This document shows, piece by piece, positions 1 to 10,038 of a stretch of DNA of 64,000 nt. Source of the DNA: Diplonema papillatum. Its lineage: Eukaryota; Euglenozoa; Diplonemea; Diplonemida; Diplonemidae. Where the stretch lies: NCBI GenBank assembly GCA_030068145.1, contig JAPJBO010000092.1:186001-250000 (forward strand). Reading direction: 5' to 3'. Position 1 is the first letter of the stretch, and every line of letters begins with the position of its first letter. The notes under the pieces were generated by a model. The model was not told the DNA's origin, ran no database searches, and worked only from the letters and a program-made list of their open reading frames with translations. The translations under genes were made by a program, and so were the position numbers.

Positions 1-29
1 TGAGTCTGGTTCATGAGGGGGAGTGTGCC

Positions 30-90
30 CAACTCTGTCTTCCTGGCACCATGTTTCGGTCCTTCAAGCTACGGACGAACAGTCCTCCGT
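30..90 (+). repeat. Partial copy of dispersed repeat family A
   Basis: The stretch containing CCATGTTTCGGTCCTTCAAG and the following CTACGGAC matches the core of the repeat seen in full at 50153-50420 and 55135-55360 (TTTCGGTCCTTTAAGCCACG). Only the central part is kept. It lies downstream of the exon at 301-486 on the opposite strand, probably in an intron. Confidence 0.45.
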
Positions 91-300
91 GCGGAACCAG
101 AGTATCTGAGACGGAACGGTAATGTGTGCCGGTTTGAGATGTGGCTTTCCGTTGCTTGCCATCCGGATCCGTCTCAAGGAGAAAGCCCCAAACTGTGTCC
201 AGCAATGTGAGCCGGATCCGTGAGGGGTGGTGGGGAATCCTATTTCAATGGTGGACAGAATCCTCACATCATGTCTCCCACGAGGAGTTGGGAAGTATAC

Positions 301-486
301 CTGCGTGATGTCGTTAGCAGCCGTCGGTGCCTGCTGTGGGTTTGCCTTCGTGGGAGTCGCTGTACCAGTAGCCGTCGTGGCGGCTGCTGGCATCGCGGGC
401 GCTTCCTGGGAGCTATTTGGCCGCGGTGCCGGCCCTAAATCCGCCGGAATCACGGGACCCTTGGGCCTGGTCGGACCGCCGAAGAA
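301..486 (-). CDS. Internal exon of a Pro/Ala-rich protein, gene truncated by the window edge
   Basis: On the minus strand a pyrimidine-rich tract ending CACAG stands just before 486, and CAG|GTATAC forms a donor after 301. The 186 nt between them are exactly 62 codons (phase 0 in and out). They encode a Pro/Ala/Thr-rich segment that begins FFGGPTRPKG and ends NDITQ. No ATG opens this reading frame; the open frame upstream starts with GTG, so it reads as an internal exon. Composition resembles the proline-rich gene just upstream (674-3529). It could be a further exon of that gene if the latter splices after its membrane segment instead of stopping at 674. The next exon would lie near or beyond position 1. 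No known domain was seen. Confidence 0.45.
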
Positions 487-673
487 CTGTGTGAAGGGAT
501 AAGTAATGAGGATGAGGAGAGGGCAGAACGCCACCTCGGTTCGGCGCTTGTTTCAAGGGGCGGGCATGGTACGGGTGATTGAGCCGTGGCCAGTTCCCAC
601 GGTTCTCCGAACCGTTTTACTCGTGAATTAATTAAGCGACAGTGTATGATAACTTCACCGGTTCTTCCAAAAA

Positions 674-3529
674 TTATGCTAACATGCACTTCTTGTGTTT
701 GCTGAATACGCAAGAATAAACGGTGGCAGCCACACATACTTGTTGAAGCAACAAGCAGAGAACGAGGAAACTGGCAACGAACGTGCCCATCTTGTTCAAA
801 GTGCGCAATTCTTGCATTTCCTTCTGCAGTCGAGCCAACTCGTCAGCTTCCTCTGGCGATGGCTCTTCGGGAGCGGGAGGTGCAACGGGATGTTGCGGCC
901 GGCTTGCAGCCGGCTGCCGCAGTGGAGGTCTCGTCGTGGGTCGCGCTGTAATCGGTATGTCGGGTGCCGTCTGTTGCGCACCTTTCTTCCCGTCTGACGC
1001 AGATTCTGATTCTTCTACTCCGAGAGCTTGTCCAGCACTCGACGTGGGCGTGGGGAGTGTCTTCAAGTACGAGGGAAGCTTCCCCCCGTCTCCCGCAGGC
1101 TGCGTTGCCGGTGGTGCGGCTGGTTGAGGGGGTGCAACGGGCGGCAGGTGTTCATTTGTCGGAATGCTGCTGGCGGGCGGCGGTGGCGGCTGGGTGGGTG
1201 CTGCGCTTGTCTCAATCGCTACGTCGACGCCGAGAGACGTGCGTGTTGCAGCAGCAGTATCCGAAGCTGGCTGTTTAAGCGGTGGCGGCGGTGGTGGCGG
1301 CGGCGGTGCTGGAGGCACACACCCGGCGGAAGTCGGCGTAGAGCTCGGCTCAACATGTACGCCTGGAGGAGGTGGAGGCGTGGGTGTTCCCATGCCTGGA
1401 GGATGTGGAGGCGTGGGTGTTCCCATGCCTGGAGGATGTGGAGGCGTGGGTGTTCCCATGCCTGGAGGATGTGGAGGCGTGGGTGTTCCCATGCCTAGAG
1501 GATGTGGAGGCGTGGGTATTCCCACGCCTGGAGGATGTGGAGGCGTGGGTGTCCCCACGCATGGAGGAAGTGGAGGCGTGGGTGTTCCCACGCCTGGAGG
1601 AGGTGGAGGCGTGGGTGCCAGTTCAGCAACTGCTGCAGACGGTGGTGGCGGCGGTGCTGAAGCGGGCGGTGCCGGTGCAGCAGGAGGCCGAGGTGGGAGA
1701 GGCGCCGCTTCAGGCTCTGGCGAAGTAGTGGGGGCGGCCTCAGTTCGTGCGATGGGCGGCGGCAGCGGCGCTGCAGCAGCAGTGGGTGGGACAGCAGGGG
1801 CACCTGCAGCAGGCGGAAGCGGAGGAGAGGGCGCTGCAGCGTTTCCGCCAGCAGCCCCCGCGGCAGTCGTTACGGGCGGGGGCGGCGGCGGCGTTACAGC
1901 TGATGCAGTTGCAGGAGCAGCAGTTTCCCGCATCTGAGAGCTCTGCAACGGCGGTGGGGGAGGAGGGGGAGGCGCACGCACGTCTGCCAGCGACACTGCA
2001 TCAGAACTGTGACCGGCGCCTCCTGAATTAACCGGAGGTGGTGGTGCGTGCTGCACACCTGCTGCCGTTGCCATTGACGCACCGGGAGGTAGAAGGGAAG
2101 GAGCAGGTTGTAGGGTGGGGCGTGTTGTGTCCGAACCCCGCGTGTCTTCGTCGCTGCTAGTGGAAGAGGTGGGGCCTTCGAACACGTCGTCAGCAGATGG
2201 CACTGCGATGGGCGTTGAAATCTTTACCTGCGACCAGAACGACCCCGTGCTAGCGCTGCTCGTGGCGTTCTCGCTGGTCACTTCGGGCAAGTTCCCCTTC
2301 GCCTGCAGTGGCTTCGCCGGTGGGCTCTCGGGTTCTGCTTCCCTGGCTTCTGTGCGCGTGATTTCGGTGACAGACGGCTCCTCCCGCGACACCTGCTCAG
2401 CCACAACTTCCCGCTTCGCTGCTTCCAGAGGCGGTGGTGGCGGAGGCAGGTGCCCTCTTTTGGACTCCGAAGGATGCTCCGGCTTCTGACGTTTCCTCGC
2501 CGACTCTCCTTTCGATTTTGGCATCGGAGGCGGTGGCAGCGCATGTGATGCCTTAGGCTTTGGCCCACTTTGATCACTTTGAGTCTTTTGAGCACCCGAG
2601 GGCTCGTCCACGGTGGCGGTGCTGGGCTCGGCTTGCGTCTCGAGATCGGTTTGAGTACGAGGTGGGGACGGTGGAGAAGGCGGAGCAGGGGGCGGAGGGG
2701 GGTGACCATCACTTGCATGAGGTTTGGGAGGGTGACTTCGGCTGAAATCGGCGTGCTCCGGCGCATCTCCGCTTGCGCTAGGGGGCGGCGGGGGGATGCC
2801 GCTGGACCGGTTGTGCTGGTCTGCATGTGACCTGACCGGTTTGCCAGAGGGTGGTGCAGGTGGTGCATGTGGGGCAGGTTGTGCTTGTGGGGCAGGTGGT
2901 GCATGTGGGGCAGGTGGGATATGCGGTGCAGGTGGTGCATGTGATGCACGCGGTGCAGATGATGCATGTGGGGCAGGTGGTGCATGCGGTGCAGGTGGAG
3001 CAGACGATGCATGTGGGGCAGGTGGTGCATGCGGTGCAGGTGGTGCATGGAATGCATGTGGGGGTGGCGTTGCCTCATGGCCCGGTGACGCTGTCTTGTG
3101 CTGCGGCTGTTCACGTTGATGCTGGCGCGGCGATGGAGGAGGAGGCGGCTGCTTCTCACGTCCGGCGGATGCCGCGACGCTGCTTGTGTGTGCGGGTGAC
3201 TTCTTCGGAGGACCGGGTGGTGTCGGCTGCGCTCCTGCTGGGGTACTACTGCTACTACTAGTAGCAGGCGCCCTGGGGGATTCCGTCAGCCGCGCCTTGT
3301 GGTGGGAAGCCGTTGTTCTGGACTGGGGAGGGGGTGGCCTAGCCTTGTTCCCGAACGCATCTCGGGCAAGAGTCGCGCTTTCACTCTTGGCATCGTCAAG
3401 CTCGATGTCGACTTCTATGTACGACAGAGACGGTGTGCCAGCGCTTTGTGCGTGGCTTGATTGCCACCGCGAGGCCCCGGTTCGCGTCGATGACAGGCAG
3501 AACGCTGCCACCGAGCGCCGCGCTTGCAT
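674..3529 (-). CDS. Large proline-rich, tail-anchored membrane protein
   Basis: A single 951-codon ORF starts at an ATG at 3529. The first 30 residues (MQARRSVAAFCLSS...) are Arg/Ser-rich and could be a targeting presequence. Nearly all of residues 60-860 is low-complexity Pro/Ala/Ser with many PPPPP runs, as in formin FH1 or WASP-type profilin/SH3 ligands, but no FH2 or WH2 domain was seen. Two repeat blocks are present: degenerate HAPPAP units and a 10-residue GMGTPTPPHP unit. Near the C-terminus a short charged helix (EEADELARLQKEMQELRTL) precedes one hydrophobic segment at about 914-937 and a short Cys/Lys tail, the layout of a tail-anchored protein with a cytosolic proline-rich region. 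A role as a membrane-bound scaffold is inference. It may be spliced on to the exon at 301-486. Confidence 0.7.
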   Translation of the reverse strand: MQARRSVAAFCLSSTRTGASRWQSSHAQSAGTPSLSYIEVDIELDDAKSESATLARDAFGNKARPPPPQSRTTASHHKARLTESPRAPATSSSSSTPAGAQPTPPGPPKKSPAHTSSVAASAGREKQPPPPPSPRQHQREQPQHKTASPGHEATPPPHAFHAPPAPHAPPAPHASSAPPAPHAPPAPHASSAPRASHAPPAPHIPPAPHAPPAPQAQPAPHAPPAPPSGKPVRSHADQHNRSSGIPPPPPSASGDAPEHADFSRSHPPKPHASDGHPPPPPAPPSPPSPPRTQTDLETQAEPSTATVDEPSGAQKTQSDQSGPKPKASHALPPPPMPKSKGESARKRQKPEHPSESKRGHLPPPPPPLEAAKREVVAEQVSREEPSVTEITRTEAREAEPESPPAKPLQAKGNLPEVTSENATSSASTGSFWSQVKISTPIAVPSADDVFEGPTSSTSSDEDTRGSDTTRPTLQPAPSLLPPGASMATAAGVQHAPPPPVNSGGAGHSSDAVSLADVRAPPPPPPPPLQSSQMRETAAPATASAVTPPPPPPVTTAAGAAGGNAAAPSPPLPPAAGAPAVPPTAAAAPLPPPIARTEAAPTTSPEPEAAPLPPRPPAAPAPPASAPPPPPSAAVAELAPTPPPPPGVGTPTPPLPPCVGTPTPPHPPGVGIPTPPHPLGMGTPTPPHPPGMGTPTPPHPPGMGTPTPPHPPGMGTPTPPPPPGVHVEPSSTPTSAGCVPPAPPPPPPPPPLKQPASDTAAATRTSLGVDVAIETSAAPTQPPPPPASSIPTNEHLPPVAPPQPAAPPATQPAGDGGKLPSYLKTLPTPTSSAGQALGVEESESASDGKKGAQQTAPDIPITARPTTRPPLRQPAASRPQHPVAPPAPEEPSPEEADELARLQKEMQELRTLNKMGTFVASFLVLCLLLQQVCVAATVYSCVFSKHKKCMLA
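1360..1620 (-). repeat. 30-bp coding tandem repeat
   Basis: About eight units of a 30-bp repeat (plus-strand core GGAGGCGTGGGTGTTCCCA) encode the decapeptide GMGTPTPPHP in the proline-rich protein. The three central units are identical, which suggests recent expansion. Unit length keeps the frame. Confidence 0.9.
2850..3065 (-). repeat. Degenerate coding repeat, HAPPAP type
   Basis: The plus strand repeats GGTGCATGTGGGGCAGGT with small variations about a dozen times. On the minus strand this encodes His-Ala-Pro-Pro-Ala-Pro units of the same proline-rich protein. Confidence 0.85.
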
Positions 3530-3700
3530 CGTGTGCAGTCCCCCCCCCCGCTGTTTCCTCAGCCCAGCTCGCCACTGCTTTCCCTCCCCCCCTCCCTTCT
3601 TGAGCGGGTTTTTCGATGGAACTCGGTTGGCCGCCTAATCTTGCTGTGACAAGCGGGACCTTCGCATTTGAACACTTTGTTCTTTGGTGGCCGAAAGTAC

Positions 3701-3760
3701 AGATGTTATCAACAGAGATGTTATCAACAGAGATGTTATCAACAGAGATGTTATCAATAT
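3701..3760 (+). repeat. 15-bp tandem repeat, four units
   Basis: AGATGTTATCAACAG occurs three times exactly and then once with the last bases changed (AGATGTTATCAATAT). It lies 170 bp upstream of the start of the proline-rich gene, so it may sit in its promoter region. Confidence 0.95.
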
Positions 3761-4179
3761 GCCTGTTGTGCTTCGTTACTCGTTCGCTACCGCGAACCTG
3801 TTGAGTTTCCCGCGCGATGCAAGAGAAGGGCGCTATCATTTCCCCGGCAGTCCGCCGGAGCATGTGGTATGTCATCCGTACTCATCCCTCTTCTTGAAAC
3901 GCGTGGATACAGAATCGTGCGATGCTCGTTCTCGAACCCAGACTCGTATCGGTGATTCTTGCACCGCCACATTCTCACCAGATCGACTGAACCATAATGG
4001 TCAGCAAGCCAACCATCGTCATATCGAGCAGTGGGAGACTATATCTTCGAGAGATACTGCTGATGTCGACTCTGCTCTCGATTGCCCTGTCAGCGGGGAG
4101 CATGGAGTCGGGTGAAGGTGCGGCCACCTTTACCCTCAGGGAGCGAAGTGGTGGCATTGAACGCACCGCTGCTTCGTCT

Positions 4180-4590
4180 CGATGGGCTCAGTTTGCGGTT
4201 GCGCCTTGCTCGTCCAGTGCCTGGGGAGGATGCGAAAGGAGAAGCGACGTGCCGACGCGGGGTCGTTCCTTTTTGAGATGCACGCCGTCAGTCAGCGGCT
4301 AGCTGTCAGTAACTCGGTAACTGTGATTTTTGACGGCAAGTGCTCACATGGCTTCGCACTCTATCGGCAAGAATTACCCCGAAACCTGCGTGCCTAAAAC
4401 GTCGGGGGGCATCCAACTCAAATCGAGACGGGTCCGCATGTTCTGCCTTATCAGCGTCGGAGTCACTGTCTTTGGGCGCAGTCGACGCTTTCCAGGGCAA
4501 AGCCCGGACACGCAGTGTCCTTCGAGCACAACGCAGATTGCGACGCGGTGCGTGTCTTGCAATTCAAGTGGTTTGTAGAAACTTGGGCAA
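4180..4590 (+). repeat. Dispersed repeat family D, copy 1
   Basis: This block shares an ordered set of short matches with the reverse complement of 9640-10020: GGGGTCGTTCCTTTTTGAGA, the ATGCAC..CGTCAG..CAGCGG region, the TTTCCAGGGCAAAGCCCGGA-like region and the CACGCAGTG end. The copies are diverged and lie in opposite orientation 5 kb apart. No long ORF is shared. Confidence 0.7.
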
Positions 4591-4981
4591 CCGAAACATA
4601 GTCACTTGCTGTCTCTGTTGAGATCGTGCCTTGGCGTTGAGGAACCCGTCTTGCGGGCGAGGTGCTGTGGATCTGCGCCGAGCCCATCACGTTGCAGCTC
4701 TATGTGCCAGCAACTAAAGCGCGAAGGTTGAGCCAATGAGAGCGATATCGCCGGCGCTCAGCTGTTCAGGATTTCCAAAAAGTGGTCCTCGCTGAAGTAG
4801 TCACAGCGAATGCGCCTTCCATCGAAGATCCTGTGGGGGTTTTTTTCGCAAGTAATTACCTTCCCAGAAGTGCACAGTTTTGTATTGCAACAGGGAAAAG
4901 GAGGTTCGGAAGGATCGGAAGCCACAAAAATCCAGGCATGTTGACCGTATCAATCAAGTGGTAGCCCCGGGCAATGCCAAT

Positions 4982-6035
4982 CTAATGATATTCCCAGGGG
5001 AGATCAATGCGGACACACCTCCCTTCCATGACTTCGAGAGATCGCGTGGCGCTTTGCGGGTACTGGAACTGGATGAGGATTTTTGACTCGATGGTGTTGT
5101 CGGACTGCTGCTCATCGTAGATGATGACGTTGGTGACGGGGCCGAACTTCGAGCACTCCGCTTTGACGCTGTTGACCAGATCCGCGTCAATTTCAGACGG
5201 ATCGGCGACCATGTTCGTCAAGCACACGACACGAGAGCTGGTTGTCGTATCCGAAATGACTGGAATCTTCGGGTTGTTCAGCAGGAATTGAAACTCCTGC
5301 AGCACACCCTCGACCGACGCGGAGTCGCCTTTGACGGTGACGTTGGCGCCGGGGTTCGTGTCCATGGAAGGGATGCGGATCTCGCAATTGTACTTCGCCG
5401 ACAGGGCGGCGTGCTGCCTGCCCTGTTTGCCGATGAGGAGGCCGCACTTTTCGCGGGGGATGTCGAGGACCAGCGTCCGCTTCACGAACGTGCTCTTCGG
5501 GCGCATGAGCGCCGACAGCTGCTGCTGCTGGCTGTGCTGCTGCTGCTGCTGGCTGTGCTGCTGCTTTGCCCTGCTTTTGCCGCCGATCGCCGGCTCGGGA
5601 CCTGCCATGAGCGGGTTGAGCAGCTCAGGTTTCGGTGGCGCTCTGACGACGGGCACCGCGGGTTTCGCAGCAGCCGAGAGAGGCGTGGGGGCGGTGACGG
5701 TGGTCGCCTTGTTCTGGGACAGCTTCTGCATGAGGGCGATCTTCGCGGTCTGCCCGCTCAGGTTCAGGGGCTCGTCTTCGACGCTCGAGTAGAACGGCTG
5801 CGCCGCCGGGACTGCGGGCTTCGGCCCCGCCGACACGGGCATGGCCGGATCCGCCAGCGACGATGCTGTGGTCACGAATTTGACCTCTCCCCTCACTTTC
5901 GTCTTGCCGAATGCCTCCGCCGGGGGTGCTGCGTTTTGGTTCGATGGGTTGGGTAAAAAAAAAAAAACGGCGGGGCGTGTGTCTGTGCTTTGTTTGTGCG
6001 CACTAGCAGAACTCACCTGCTTTGGTAAGTTTCAT
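4982..6035 (-). CDS. KH-domain and UHM/RRM-domain protein, putative splicing factor
   Basis: I read two exons: 6035-6017 (ATG, six codons MKLTKA plus one base) and 5928-4982, joined over an 88-nt intron with a GTGAGT donor, a run of 12 T and a CGCAG acceptor; the frame is kept, giving 321 residues. The unspliced frame has no ATG here (it opens with GTG). Residues 30-150 are Ala/Pro-rich with a poly-Gln block near 131-145. A KH domain spans about 157-225, with the nucleic-acid loop IGKQGR. Residues 238-321 match the U2AF-homology-motif type of RRM (CLTNMV near its start, ECSKFGPV in the helix, a C-terminal beta strand). UHMs bind ULM peptides of splicing factors, so a role in 3' splice-site recognition is likely by family knowledge. 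The exact ortholog is not clear. Confidence 0.8.
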
Positions 6036-6083
6036 GTTGCCAACTACTAATTTTTAGTGCCAACAATGCATTGTTAACACAAA
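5989..6083 (-). repeat. First-exon module, copy 1
   Basis: This 95-bp stretch holds the 5' flank, start codon, first exon and donor of the KH/UHM gene. It recurs at 40351-40440 with about 85-90 percent identity, including the ATG and the TTAACAATGCATTGTTGG upstream block. In this copy the donor is GTGAGT and is usable. Confidence 0.8.
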
Positions 6084-6839
6084 AAAACTCTTGAAGGTCG
6101 GTTGTGTACAAGCGATGTCCCACCGGCAGGTGCTCTGCGCAGCTACGTAGCCGAGAGACGGCTGTAGCGTGTGGCTACCTGTGCTGTTCATGTGTTTGTT
6201 GAACGTTACGCCCGCCGCTAAACCCAGATTTACCTGTGTTTCGTGTGGGCTTCACATCGCTTGTCATCACATCACCTCCCTTGAGATTTATTCGTAACTG
6301 GCAGCCTCAGTTCCTAAGAAGCAGGTGCGTATCTAGCAAACGCTTTAACCACAGATGGCGACGGTATCAGAGTTGGGCCCATTATCGGAGTTTGCCCCCG
6401 GAGCCGAAATTATCGGATTTAATCTCGTTTTATCGAAAGCGATAATGATATCGCTTTTTTCGAAACCTGAAAATAGGCAGGAACAGTAAGTCCTGACAAC
6501 AGACGCTTCGTAGACCGCCTCTTTATCGCAGAGCAGGAAAGCTCCGGAGTGTACGAAAAGGGGATGTCTGTGTCCTTGACCGGCTTTCAGCCCAGCGACA
6601 CATCGTGCAAACGTCGCCAACTACGTTCTGCTGTAGCTCAGTGAATCTTGAACACAGTTTGTTCGTTATGATCCTATTCGCTTGCGCAGCGGATCCTAGT
6701 GGTTGTGTACCCGCCTTCAAGAGTGGTTCACTAAAGAATCCCAGGTTGCTGCGAAGCATTGTAATGTCCTTCCAGTTTTTGTGTGTTTCCGGCGATATTC
6801 GCTCAGTCAGTTGCCTGTGACGGCGTTCATTGAGTTGTT

Positions 6840-7160
6840 TGAATTAGTTCACTTACAGTAGCTGCTGATCTGCTGCGATGGTCTGCGGTTTCCAAAGCGG
6901 AGCGATGGCGGAGCTGCGGACGAGTGCGGGGGAGCTGATTTTGATCCATGGTGCGCGAACTTCTGTTGAATAAGGATGGGAGGTGTGCTGATTCCTGAGG
7001 GAGTTGAGGGAATGGTGATTGGGTCGGAGCGTATGGGGCTAAGAAACGGTTGCTTGGCCAGGAGAGGGGTTTGAAAACGGGGGGTTTATCTGCTGCTGAT
7101 CTGCTGCGGTGGACTGCGAGTGACAGAGCGTAGCGATGGCGGAGCTGAGGGGATGTTTGC
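6840..7160 (+). repeat. Two diverged copies of a GCTGCTGATCTGCTGCG-headed repeat
   Basis: About 75 bp beginning GCTGCTGATCTGCTGCG and running to AGCGATGGCGGAGCTG occur near 6860 and again near 7091. They lie downstream of the RNase H ORF on the minus strand and may be 3'-UTR repeats of that retroelement. The remaining 6036-6840 holds no gene I can support. Confidence 0.6.
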
Positions 7161-7393
7161 AGGCTGGTGCACGGGAGGGTTGGTGATGATGATGTGCAGG
7201 ATGTCCGCTGTTAGCGGGGAGTTTTGAGGACTCGGAGGATTCTTGACGCGCAAGGGTGTTGGGGGAAGTTGGGTACCGCGAGAGTAGTACTTCTTGGGGT
7301 GTTGGTATTGCTTGGCCGGGGTGTTGGGAACGAACGCGGTGTGTCTACTGCTTCATCATGTTGTTGCCGGTTGAGGGGTTGCTGCCGCTGTCT

Positions 7394-8908
7394 TCACTTC
7401 TTGCCCACTGCGTGTAGGGCCCATGTTGCCCATTCAGCGCACTTGTCCTCCGGTAGCTGACTGCGAACGCGTAGAGCTACACTTCGGATCACCGCGCGGT
7501 TTCCTTTCGCGAAGGCATCCAGAACCTGCATTCGGGAGGGTGTTTTGCCCCCGAACTCTGGCCTTAGATCCGCCTCCGGTCGGAACCAACTGAGGTGCGC
7601 TGCGTCGTCCGCCGTCAAAACGTGATGGGAGGTGGCCTTTTCATTGCACCCTCGTAGGCCGCATATCTCCGTTGTGCCGTCTTGTAATACCGAGCGCCTC
7701 ACTAGCGCCTGCAGCAGATCCACTGCTCCACTGACCTTCCGGAGCTGGTGCAGCGTCTTGCCGTTGATGCTGCTCCGTGGTGCGTTTAGCCGCTCTCGGA
7801 GTCTGCTGTTCCTCTGATGATCGAGGGCTTTTCGGACAAATCTGCCGATCTCCTCCATCTGCACTAGACCAGCAGCATCTTGGGCGCATACATACTGAAG
7901 GCCTGCGTCTCGGTAGACCCACTCCACATCAAAGACGCTTCGACCGTTCAGGGCTCTTCCTGCTGCCTCGTCCGCTGCATTAATATAGCGGTTGGCTGCG
8001 TGTCCCTTTGCCCATTCTATTGCCGGCGCTGTTGGGAACACTCTTGACAGCGGGTCTGTGGCACTCTTCTTTCCTGTAACTCTGGCTATTGCGCTTTGAC
8101 TATCACAGTATCGGCGGTCTGGCCGTGTGTTAGCCACTATTTTCAGCGCTGCCTCTGCTGCCAGTATTGCACACACTTCTGCTTGCGTGCTCGACGTAAC
8201 CGTTCCGTTAATCCGGGCGCCAAAGGATTGATCGTTCACCGCAACCCCTATCGCGCCTTTGGAGTGCTCCTCTATAAAGCTGCCGTCAGTGGCCAAGACT
8301 ATTTCAGTGCCAGGTTGGATGCTTCGAAGCGCCTTAACGACTGACTTGACGATGGCTGGCTGTTGCAGCTTCCGTACTTTTCGGTAGCAGATGTCGGCCG
8401 TGGTCGGAAGTCGCGTATGATCCAGTTCCGTTGTATTGAGCAACGTGGCAGATGCGGCTCTCCATCTTTGAATTTCAGCGTACTCAGTCACTGGGCTTAG
8501 GCCGAATCCTAAATTGCTGGCTGTGAAGTCCTTTAGCCCCATTCCTCGTCTGTGTTTCGGTATCAAGTCGCTATACGCCGCCTTCAGTTTTGGATGTCTT
8601 GGGTCAAAGCAACGCGATACGGAATGGCTCGCCAGCACCGGCAGGACGAAACTTCGATACAATTCCGCCTTACCCCGGGTCGAACACTGATATGACTGCC
8701 TCACCAGCTTGCACAACCTCGAGAACCTTTCCATCTTCTTTGCATTGTTTTGGCAGCCCGTCGGATCCTGTGCGTGTAAACACCCGCCGAGAAGTTTTGC
8801 CCTGGAGGCGGTCTTGAGTATTCCGACGCCGGGGACGTTGATGGTGCTTTCGACTGGCGCAACTACTATTAACTTTCTTTTTGCTACTCTGAGTCCCTTG
8901 TCTCGCAT
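7394..8908 (-). CDS. Non-LTR retrotransposon polyprotein fragment: RT thumb and RNase H
   Basis: This 504-residue ORF is the C-terminal part of a retroelement polyprotein. Residues 1-160 resemble the RT thumb/connection (MRDKGLRVAKRK and an LYRSFVLPVLAS segment). Residues about 203-320 form a type I RNase H with all four acidic positions: D208 (ATDGSF), E244 (QAEVCA), D269 (CDSQSA) and D313 after KGHAANRYINA. The last 130 residues end in a short Cys/His pattern (ICGLRGCNEKATSHH). The RT palm is missing upstream, and the sequence continues in other frames to about 8970, so this is a 5'-truncated or decayed copy. A small piece of a close relative is present at 51795-51885. RNase H would remove the RNA strand during reverse transcription. 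Confidence 0.85.
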   Translation of the reverse strand: MRDKGLRVAKRKLIVVAPVESTINVPGVGILKTASRAKLLGGCLHAQDPTGCQNNAKKMERFSRLCKLVRQSYQCSTRGKAELYRSFVLPVLASHSVSRCFDPRHPKLKAAYSDLIPKHRRGMGLKDFTASNLGFGLSPVTEYAEIQRWRAASATLLNTTELDHTRLPTTADICYRKVRKLQQPAIVKSVVKALRSIQPGTEIVLATDGSFIEEHSKGAIGVAVNDQSFGARINGTVTSSTQAEVCAILAAEAALKIVANTRPDRRYCDSQSAIARVTGKKSATDPLSRVFPTAPAIEWAKGHAANRYINAADEAAGRALNGRSVFDVEWVYRDAGLQYVCAQDAAGLVQMEEIGRFVRKALDHQRNSRLRERLNAPRSSINGKTLHQLRKVSGAVDLLQALVRRSVLQDGTTEICGLRGCNEKATSHHVLTADDAAHLSWFRPEADLRPEFGGKTPSRMQVLDAFAKGNRAVIRSVALRVRSQLPEDKCAEWATWALHAVGKK

Positions 8909-8974
8909 CCAGACTTGGACAGCTTCTGAGATTGGATCCCACCGCCAACCCCCGACATGCCGGTGGAAGCAAAC

Positions 8975-9560
8975 ACCAGCAATTTCATGCTGTTCGTGCA
9001 GTGCACAAGCTGGGTGTGGTAGATAGATGGAGATGCCACTGCAGTGTCAGCCGAAGGTGCTGATCCTCACAAGCGAGATCTCATGCCGGGATATCACTGC
9101 ACTCCTACCAGTCATCAGCAGACCTAAATTTGATATGAATCCTTTGCCGGTGGACACTTTGGACAAAACGAGACAAATGATGACATAGTCCTACATCCTG
9201 CGCCGCAGGCGCGGAAAAAAATTGGAGGCCTTGTCTGGGGCAGTACGAAGATCCCGAAAACTGGCATGGTGTCACACACAGCGGTTTGCCCAAAGAGTAT
9301 TTGAGAGCACAAAGACTCCTGATAAGCATGAGGATAGACACTGTCCTTCCCTCTTCACAGTTTTGTGTTGGACTCAGTCAGTTTTGATGCCAAATGTGAC
9401 AACATGCTCGCACCATCAGCCACATCTTGTGCCCCAGGCGCGGTTTTTTGAAGCAGTCCGTGCCGCAGGTGAGGTAGAAAGATTCTGCAAAGACTTCATG
9501 ACCAGTACTAGTCGCGAGCTACACCCACACGGGCTCACTCCTACGCCCCAGGTACCAGGC
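8975..9560. other. Non-coding stretch without a recognised gene
   Basis: Only short random ORFs are present. Two phrases ending in CAGGCGCGG followed by a homopolymer (near 9200 and 9440) hint at a diverged short repeat. Confidence 0.4.
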
Positions 9561-9625
9561 CGGAGGAACTCCTCAGGGCCCCCCGGAGGAATTCCTCCGG
9601 AGGAATTCCTCCGGGGTTTTCCTTA
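9560..9625. repeat. Short palindromic tandem repeat
   Basis: GGAGGAATTCCTCC, itself an inverted repeat, occurs twice in tandem with a diverged third unit before it. Confidence 0.8.
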
Positions 9626-9639
9626 GCGGGAGCACCGCT

Positions 9640-10020
9640 GTTTCTAGAGAGAGACGAGTTAGACTTCTGACTGTTTCTTGTAGTAAGCATGCACCGTCGC
9701 ACTCTGCATTATGATTGGAGTGCACTGCGTGTCCGGGCTTCGCTCTGAAAGCGTCGACTGTGGTCCGGGACAGTAGCTGTCCGATGCGGCAGAACTTGCG
9801 GACCGTCCGGTTTGAAGTCGTATGCAGCCCCCTGGCACTCAGGTTCGGGAAATTCTTTCTGGTAGAGTGTGCTAAGCCCTGCTGCCTGCGTGGCTGAGCG
9901 TGCGAGCACTTGCTGTCAAACGAGTAACTGACAGCGAGCCGCTGACCGACGGTGTGCATCTCAAAAAGGAACGACCCCTCGCTTCTCCTATCGCATCCCC
10001 CCGAGCAAGGCACGCCTCGA
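9640..10020 (-). repeat. Dispersed repeat family D, copy 2
   Basis: Reverse-complement partner of 4180-4590. Shared blocks in order include TCTCAAAAAGGAACGACCCC, the GCACTTGCTGTCAAA region, the GGGAAATTCTTTC region and the CGTGTCCGGGCTTCGCTCTG region. Confidence 0.7.
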
Positions 10021-10038
10021 ACTGAGCCATCGTCTGTG

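Larger units (their letters stand above)
3530..4981. other. Intergenic stretch with repeats only
   Basis: It holds a four-unit 15-bp tandem repeat and a copy of dispersed family D. No ORF here has support beyond length. Confidence 0.5.

Noticed and set aside
1164-1937. Plus-strand Gly-rich ORF of 257 codons
   Set aside because: It is the complement of the proline-rich gene; the proline-rich frame is far longer and has a start, helix and membrane segment.
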